Source: Thioalkalivibrio sp. (GTDB taxonomy: Bacteria; Pseudomonadota; Gammaproteobacteria; Ectothiorhodospirales; Ectothiorhodospiraceae). From it: a stretch of DNA of 5,947 nt. Below the pieces are notes generated by a model. That model had not been told where the DNA came from. It made no database searches and was given only the letters and a program-made list of their open reading frames with translations. A program made the translations under genes and the position numbers. Where the stretch lies: positions 1 to 5,947 of the forward strand of contig PWRV01000067.1 of the NCBI GenBank assembly GCA_003563455.1, written 5' to 3'. This document shows positions 1 to 3,985 of the stretch, in pieces. Within the stretch, counting starts at the first letter, position 1. Each line of letters starts with the position of its first letter.

Positions 1-1
1 G

Positions 2-718
2 AACTTCTACCGGGAGTTCTACACGGCCGGCAACGCGGTGCTGGCACTGACCGGGGCGATCTCGCGTTCCGGGGCGGAGGCCCTTGCCGAGCGTATCGCG
101 TCGGCACTTCCCGCGGGCGACCGCGCGCCGGCGCTGCCCGCAGTGCCCGCGCTCGAAGGGCCGGTCACCGAGCGTATCGCCTTTCCGTCGGAGCAGGCGC
201 ATATCTTCATCGGGGCGCCAGCGCTGCGCCGCGACGATCCGGACTACTACCCGCTGACCGTCGGTAACCACGCCCTTGGTGGCGGCGGGTTCACCTCGCG
301 GCTGTTCCGCGAGGTGCGCACCCAGCGCGGTCTGGCCTACTCGGTGTTCAGCTCCGTGCGACCGATGGCGGCGGAGGGGCCGTTCCTGGTCAATATGCAG
401 ACCGGTACCGACCAGGCGGATGAAGCCATCGGGGTTCTGCGCGACGAACTGGAGCGTCTGCACCGGGATGGTGTCGATGCCGAGGAGCTGGAGGCCTCGC
501 GGGCGAATATCACCGGTGGATTTCCACTGCGTCTCGCGTCGAACCAGAACATCGTCCAGAACCTCGGGATGATGGGCTTCTATGATCTGCCGCTGGACTT
601 CCTGGCCGCGCACAACGACCGCATCGAGGCGGTGAGCGTCGACGACGTCCACGAGGCGTTTCAGCGGCGCATCGATCTCGACAGGCTGGTGACGGTCGTG
701 GTCGGCGGCGAGGAGTGA
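2..718 (+). CDS. M16 (insulinase-like) peptidase subunit, C-terminal part
   Basis: This is the C-terminal part of an M16 metallopeptidase-family protein. The frame is already open at base 2 and reads NFYREFYTAGNAVLALTGAI, the usual M16 sequence joining the two homologous halves, so the true start lies left of the window. The visible 238 residues are mostly the second M16 half. It carries GGGGFTSRLFREVR and then RGLAYSV; visible R109 and Y113 form the R-x3-Y pair that contacts substrate in this family. The zinc-binding HxxEH motif would be in the missing N-terminal half, so I cannot say whether this is the catalytic chain or the inactive partner; bacteria often encode both in tandem. A periplasmic location is likely from the family but the signal region is not visible. 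The stop overlaps the rsmD start, which implies one transcript. The family call is firm and the subtype is open. Confidence 0.9.
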   Translation, partial: NFYREFYTAGNAVLALTGAISRSGAEALAERIASALPAGDRAPALPAVPALEGPVTERIAFPSEQAHIFIGAPALRRDDPDYYPLTVGNHALGGGGFTSRLFREVRTQRGLAYSVFSSVRPMAAEGPFLVNMQTGTDQADEAIGVLRDELERLHRDGVDAEELEASRANITGGFPLRLASNQNIVQNLGMMGFYDLPLDFLAAHNDRIEAVSVDDVHEAFQRRIDLDRLVTVVVGGEE

Positions 719-1329
719 CCCGGCAGGGGCGTCCCTCACGGGTGCGCATCATCGGCGGTGACTGGCGCCGGCGCTGGCTGCCGGTCGCCCCGGTCCCCGG
801 GCTGCGCCCCAGCGCGGATGCCCAGCGCGAGACCCTGTTCAACTGGCTGCAGCCCGTGCTGCCCCGCGCGACGGTGCTCGATGTCTTCGCCGGCACCGGT
901 GCGCTCGGTTTCGAGGCGGCCTCGCGCGGGGCCGCGGCCGTGCTGCTGCTGGAACGGGACCCGCTGGCTGCACGGCAGCTCAAGGCCAACCGCATGGCGC
1001 TTGGGGCGGAACGGGTGAGTGTGCGGCGGGCCGACGCGTTGCGCCTGCTCGCTGCCGGACGCCGGGCCTCGGGCTGGGACCCGTTCTCGGTCGTCTTCAT
1101 CGATCCGCCCTTCGGCAAGGGCCTGGTGGCGCCGGTTCTGCAAGCCCTGCTCGCCGGTGACTGGCTAACCCCCGACGCGCGCGTCTATGTCGAACAGGAG
1201 AGCGCACTGCCGGCCCCGGCAGGCTGGGCCGTGCTGCGTGAACGCACCGGAGGGCAGGCCCGGGGCCTGCTGTTGTGCCGGGATGTCGGCATCGCGGCCG
1301 CGACGGAGGCGGACAGCGCGCCGGGCTGA
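715..1329 (+). CDS. rsmD: 16S rRNA (guanine(966)-N2)-methyltransferase RsmD
   Basis: RsmD transfers a methyl group from S-adenosylmethionine to N2 of G966 in 16S rRNA during small-subunit assembly in the cytoplasm. The 204 residues match the usual length of about 200. In order I see the N-terminal RIIGG-W signature (11-17), LRPSADAQRETLFNWL (30-45, rRNA-binding region), the SAM-binding motif I VLDVFAGTGALG (54-65), the acidic end of strand 2 in LLLERDP (E80), the catalytic motif IV DPPF (130-133), and YVEQE (158-162). The start is GTG at 715, overlapping the preceding TGA as GTGA. It leaves 10 residues before RIIGG, close to the E. coli protein. An in-frame GTG at 742 would begin right at that motif and is less likely. 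The only purine-rich sequence (GGCGAGGA) abuts the start, so initiation probably depends on coupling to the upstream M16 gene. The DRxRE stretch common in the family reads DAQRE here. Confidence 0.96.
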   Translation: MTRQGRPSRVRIIGGDWRRRWLPVAPVPGLRPSADAQRETLFNWLQPVLPRATVLDVFAGTGALGFEAASRGAAAVLLLERDPLAARQLKANRMALGAERVSVRRADALRLLAAGRRASGWDPFSVVFIDPPFGKGLVAPVLQALLAGDWLTPDARVYVEQESALPAPAGWAVLRERTGGQARGLLLCRDVGIAAATEADSAPG

Positions 1330-1348
1330 GCCTTCGCGTCGCCGCGCC

Positions 1349-1386
1349 CCCACCCCAGCCCTCCCCCGCAAGCGGGGGAGGGAGTT
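1349..1386. repeat. GC-rich hairpin of a dispersed-repeat type between convergent genes
   Basis: The arms at 1359-1369 (CCCTCCCCCGC) and 1372-1382 (GCGGGGGAGGG) are perfect 11-base complements separated by AA. In RNA this would be a 10-bp stem with a CAAG loop. The left flank CACCCCAGCC precedes it. From memory, a block of the form CACCCCA-CCCTCTCCCGC-AA-mirror occurs repeatedly in intergenic regions of many proteobacterial genomes, so I class this as a dispersed palindromic repeat. It lies between the rsmD stop and the stop of the convergent minus-strand gene, so it could also end transcription in both directions. The T-run is only three long on the plus strand and absent on the minus strand, so it is a poor canonical Rho-independent terminator. 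Confidence 0.7.
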
Positions 1387-1420
1387 TCGGGCGCCGGGTG
1401 GTCGTGTCCCCCGGGTCGGG

Positions 1421-2452
1421 TCAGGGCCGGGTGCCTTCCTGGCCGGAGTCTTCCGGTGACGCCTCGGGCTCGCCGGGGCGGTCTGCCGCGGGGCCATCGT
1501 CCACCTTGGGACCGTCGACGATCGGGCGGTTGCCCTCGGTGAGCTTCAGGATCACGTCGCGATCGCGCTGGTCCTGAATCGCGTCGAAGACCGAATACTC
1601 GCCGTCGCTGACTGCGCGGGAGGTCTCGTCGAGCTCCTGCGCGAGGTCCTGAACGCTCCGGATCACCCGGATCAGCCGTTCTCCGGACTTCGACAGCGAG
1701 AAGGTGTTGTTGCGCTTGGCTTCCTTGATGCTTTCGTTGAGCTCGCGAATGGTGTCCTGCAGGGTCCGGTTTTCCTCTTGCAGCTTCTCCGTCGTGGATT
1801 CGAGCTCGCGGACCTGTCCGCGCAGTTCGTCCTCTCGGCGCTTGTGGTCCGATTCCAGGCGTTCCCGCATCTCGTCCTGGGCCCGCTGCAGCGCCGCCCT
1901 GGCCTCCGCGTGGTCGGTCTTCATCGACTGCACGGTCGCCTGGTGCTCGCTGCGCAGGGACTCGGTCGCGCGTTCCTGCTCGTCGCGGAAGATCTGCAGG
2001 GTGCGTTCGGTCTCCTCACGCACCGTCTTCACCTCCGCGGCCTGCTGTTCCTCCAGCGCCTTCTGGGCGGCGTCGTATTCGGCACGGAGCTCGCGGAGGT
2101 TGGTGTTGTTCGCCTGGTTCATCCGGTCCACCAGCGCCGCGTGCTCGTCCTTCACCCGGGCCAGTTCCGCCGCGGATTCCTCCCGCACCGTCTCGAGTTC
2201 CTTCGCATGCTGGTTGCGCAGCCGCTTGAGTTCTTCCGCATGGCCCTCGCGCACGCGCCGGAGACTCTCGGCATTGTCGGCCTCGAGATCGGCGATCGAG
2301 CGGGTGTGGGTGCGGTTCGCGGCGGCGAGCGCGTCCGCGCCCCGGCGCGCCTGCAGACCATTGCCCAGCGCGAAGCCCAATAACGCGCCGACAAGCGCGA
2401 GCAGAATGGCGATGATGACCACCTCGGGATGGAGCAGCACAGCAAAATCCAT
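1421..2452 (-). CDS. Membrane-anchored hendecad coiled-coil protein of unknown function
   Basis: I do not recognise the family. The 343 residues read as follows. A short N-terminus is followed by one hydrophobic helix (about 11-31) with G22-x3-G26-x3-G30, then R36-R37, so the rest is probably cytoplasmic. Residues 43-207 form a highly charged helix in 15 consecutive 11-residue units, hydrophobic at unit positions 3 and 11 and often His at position 7. Residues 208-246 switch to heptads, with Leu at 210, 217, 224, 231 and 238. Residues 248-306 form a non-repetitive, partly helical region containing GERLIRVIRSVQDLAQELDE. Residues 307-343 are an acidic, Pro/Gly-rich and probably disordered tail. 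GAGGT lies seven bases before the ATG, supporting this start. It is not YhcB/ZapG (too long, different C-terminus) and lacks the RmuC nuclease-like domain and SMC ATPase motifs. A membrane-tethered scaffold or spacer is inference from shape only. Confidence 0.88.
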   Translation of the reverse strand: MDFAVLLHPEVVIIAILLALVGALLGFALGNGLQARRGADALAAANRTHTRSIADLEADNAESLRRVREGHAEELKRLRNQHAKELETVREESAAELARVKDEHAALVDRMNQANNTNLRELRAEYDAAQKALEEQQAAEVKTVREETERTLQIFRDEQERATESLRSEHQATVQSMKTDHAEARAALQRAQDEMRERLESDHKRREDELRGQVRELESTTEKLQEENRTLQDTIRELNESIKEAKRNNTFSLSKSGERLIRVIRSVQDLAQELDETSRAVSDGEYSVFDAIQDQRDRDVILKLTEGNRPIVDGPKVDDGPAADRPGEPEASPEDSGQEGTRP

Positions 2453-2491
2453 GATGTCGACCTCGGCTGGAAGAAGGGAGCGTGCGGGACC

Positions 2492-2506
2492 GGGCGGCCA
2501 CCGCCC
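2492..2506 (-). other. Short GC hairpin in the gap between the kinase and coiled-coil genes
   Basis: GGGCGG (2492-2497) and CCGCCC (2501-2506) are perfect complements around a 3-base loop. A 10-bp palindrome CGGGCGCCCG (2509-2518) lies beside it. Read on the minus strand, this follows the fructosamine kinase gene and precedes the coiled-coil gene. It could be a weak terminator or a structured leader. No T-run follows it and the region is very GC-rich, so chance is a real alternative. Confidence 0.3.
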
Positions 2507-2524
2507 CCCGGGCGCCCGTCCGGG

Positions 2525-2551
2525 CTCCTACCCTAGCACCCGGGCGGTCAA
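2525..2551 (-). promoter_or_regulatory. Candidate weak sigma70-type promoter for the coiled-coil gene
   Basis: On the minus strand TTGACC (2551-2546) is a good -35 match, next to the only AT-rich patch in this 142-bp gap (2548-2555). A 15-base spacer leads to TAGGAG (2530-2525), a poor -10 with three of six consensus bases and short spacing. It would start a transcript about 65 bases before the ATG at 2452. The gene may instead be read through from the kinase gene upstream, which has the same orientation. Confidence 0.25.
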
Positions 2552-2594
2552 ATTTCCCGTGTCTCGACCCGCGTCACAGCGAGGGTTGCGCCGC

Positions 2595-3479
2595 TCAGCG
2601 CAGTTCGGCGAGCAGTCCCCGAGCCATGCGTTCGGCCTGGGCGGCGTAACCCCCGCCAAAGAGGTTGAAATGGTTGAGTATGTGGTAGAGGTTGTACAGC
2701 TCGCGCCGCACCGGATAGCCGCCGTCCAGCGGCTCGCGCTCGTTGTAGGCGGCGAAAAAGTCCGGCCCCGGATGTCCGAAGAGTTCCATCATCGCGAGGT
2801 CGGCCTCGCGATCGCCGTAGTACACCGCGGGGTCGAACAGCGTAGGCGTGCCGTCGCTGACGAATCCCCAGTTGCCGCTCCACAGGTCGCCGTGCAGCAG
2901 CGAGGGTGCCGGCCGGTGGCCGTCGAGCAGCGTGTCGAGCTCCGACTCCAGCCGCGCGACCGCGTCGATCACGCTGCGGCCCGCGCCGTTGTCTCTGGCC
3001 AGGCGCCGCTGGAAGGCAAGGCGGTGTTCGCGGTAGAAGGTGGTCCAGTCCGGCTCCGCCGGGTTCGGCTGGGGCGTGCTGCCGATGAAGTTGTCCTGCG
3101 TCCAGCCGAAATGCTCGCCGCGGATTGCGTGCAGCGCCGCGACGGCGTACCCCAGCCGCGCGCCGTCCGCGCGGCCGCCCAGGTCAAGGTGCTCCAGCAC
3201 CAGAAAGCAGGCGTCGCCGTGATCGGCGAGGGTCACGGGCATCGGGACGCTGAGCTGCCGGCATTGCGCCAGTTCCGCGAGCCCCGCGCCCTCGGCCTCG
3301 AACATCGCCCGGTGGCGCTGGTGATTGCGCTTCACGAAGAAGCGGCGGCCATCGGTTCCGGTCAGGCGGAAGCCCTGGCTGATCGATCCGCCGCCGACTC
3401 CCGCACGGTCCGCGGGTTCGAAGGCCGTGCCGGTGGCGTTCGCGATAGACTTGCAGACGGTTTCGATCCACGGTTCCAT
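2595..3479 (-). CDS. Fructosamine/ketosamine-3-kinase family protein (YniA-like)
   Basis: This cytoplasmic small-molecule kinase family (fructosamine kinase, related to aminoglycoside phosphotransferases) uses ATP to phosphorylate O3 of ketosamines on glycated proteins or amines. The adduct then becomes unstable and is lost, so the family acts in protein deglycation. The 294 residues match the usual 285-300. In order I see the Gly-rich loop GGGSISQGF (29-37), the ATP-contacting lysine in FFVKR (K50), a likely alpha-C glutamate in FEAEG (E63), the family-typical FGWTQDNFIGSTPQPN (124-139), the catalytic loop HGDLWSGNWGF (H196, D198, N203), the metal-binding FDPAVYYGDRE (D216, in place of DFG), and LFGGGY near the C-terminus. 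No key residue is missing. GGAG lies five bases before the ATG. The gene is transcribed away from the truncated haemoglobin gene. Its natural substrate cannot be told from sequence. Confidence 0.95.
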   Translation of the reverse strand: MEPWIETVCKSIANATGTAFEPADRAGVGGGSISQGFRLTGTDGRRFFVKRNHQRHRAMFEAEGAGLAELAQCRQLSVPMPVTLADHGDACFLVLEHLDLGGRADGARLGYAVAALHAIRGEHFGWTQDNFIGSTPQPNPAEPDWTTFYREHRLAFQRRLARDNGAGRSVIDAVARLESELDTLLDGHRPAPSLLHGDLWSGNWGFVSDGTPTLFDPAVYYGDREADLAMMELFGHPGPDFFAAYNEREPLDGGYPVRRELYNLYHILNHFNLFGGGYAAQAERMARGLLAELR

Positions 3480-3522
3480 GGGTTCTCCGCATCGGGTCTC
3501 GGGTCCACAGCGCTTCGGGCGG

Positions 3523-3551
3523 AGGATACCCGGATCCCGCCACGGCGTCAG
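3523..3551 (-). promoter_or_regulatory. Candidate sigma70-type promoter of the fructosamine kinase gene
   Basis: On the minus strand CTGACG (3551-3546) and TATCCT (3528-3523) each match four of six consensus bases and are separated by the optimal 17 bases. Transcription would begin near 3516, giving a leader of about 35 bases before the ATG at 3479. The -35 box overlaps the first bases of the ribosome binding site of the divergent haemoglobin gene. Confidence 0.45.
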
Positions 3552-3555
3552 GAGG
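3550..3555 (+). promoter_or_regulatory. Strong Shine-Dalgarno site of the truncated haemoglobin gene
   Basis: AGGAGG, a full match to the anti-Shine-Dalgarno core, sits four bases before the ATG at 3560. This fixes the start of the haemoglobin gene and is the strongest ribosome binding site in the window. Confidence 0.75.
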
Positions 3556-3559
3556 CCGC

Positions 3560-3943
3560 ATGTCCTACCGCAGGCTGGTGCCCTTGAGCGAGCGCATCGG
3601 GCGCGAAGCCATCGAGACGGTCGTGCGGACCCTCTACGACCGTCTGGCCGCCGACCCCGCGATCGGGCATCACTTTGCGCGCATCGAGGACCACGAGGCG
3701 CATCTGCGCCGGGTGTGCGACTTCTGGTTCCTGAGCCTGGGTGGGCGGCTGGAACGACCGCCGCAGTTCGACATGGTCGGAAGGCATCGCCCGCTGCGCC
3801 TGTCGCACGCCGATGTGGACGTCTGGCTCGGCCACTTCCGTGCGGTCACCACCGAGCAGCTCGAGGCGGGTGCCGCCGGCGAGTGGCAGCGGCTTGCCGA
3901 CGGGATCGCGACGCGGCTGCGTGCGGAAGTGGTGACGGACTGA
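3560..3943 (+). CDS. Group III truncated haemoglobin
   Basis: This is a small haem protein of the 2-over-2 globin fold, cytoplasmic. It resembles Campylobacter Ctb, a group linked to O2 binding and to NO or peroxide handling. The length of 127 residues equals Ctb. By-eye alignment places Y26 in LYDRL at B10, H48 in EAHLRRVCDFW at E7 (eight residues before the FW Trp, as in Ctb), and H76 in GRHRPL as the proximal haem-binding His F8. W89 in DVWLGHF matches the conserved Trp of the following helix. DPAIGHHF (32-39) corresponds to the D-x-x-L-G-P-x-F signature with HH replacing the usual Pro-x. The E-F loop, usually G-x-Y-x-G-x-P, reads GGRLERPPQF, so this is a divergent member. The start is set by AGGAGG four bases upstream. 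It is divergent from the kinase gene and convergent with slt; I found no clear promoter of its own. Its ligand is not predictable from sequence. Confidence 0.9.
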   Translation: MSYRRLVPLSERIGREAIETVVRTLYDRLAADPAIGHHFARIEDHEAHLRRVCDFWFLSLGGRLERPPQFDMVGRHRPLRLSHADVDVWLGHFRAVTTEQLEAGAAGEWQRLADGIATRLRAEVVTD

Positions 3944-3985
3944 GCCCCGCCGCGTCTGTCGGGCGACGCCTTCCGGGCCCGCGCG

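Noticed and set aside
38..40. GTG as the start codon of the M16 peptidase gene.
   Set aside because: Codons from base 2 onward (NFYREFYTAGNA) are conserved M16 sequence, so the gene enters from the left.
510..1118. A 202-codon minus-strand frame opposite the M16 peptidase and rsmD.
   Set aside because: Both plus-strand genes have clear family motifs. The antisense product is a low-complexity Arg/Ser/Pro sequence typical of a shadow.
1715..2326. A DNA-level tandem repeat with a 33-base period under the coiled-coil region.
   Set aside because: The 11-residue periodicity is clear in protein, but I saw no near-identical 33-base DNA units. The repeat is an old protein-level pattern, not a recent tandem array.
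1421..2452. Assignment of the coiled-coil protein to YhcB/ZapG, RmuC or an SMC-type protein.
   Set aside because: It is over twice the length of YhcB with a different C-terminus, lacks the RmuC nuclease-like domain, and has no Walker or ABC signature motif. Resemblance is limited to a transmembrane helix followed by a coiled coil.
1704..3587. A 627-codon open frame on the plus strand, Ser/Arg-rich at its start.
   Set aside because: It is antisense to the coiled-coil and fructosamine kinase genes. The kinase has intact family motifs and the coiled-coil gene has clear 11-residue protein periodicity. The plus-strand product shows no domain and reads as a shadow frame of GC-rich DNA.
3944..3985. 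A terminator in the 42-bp gap between the convergent haemoglobin and slt genes.
   Set aside because: It contains only a short palindrome (CGGGCCCG) and no stem-loop with a T-run on either strand.
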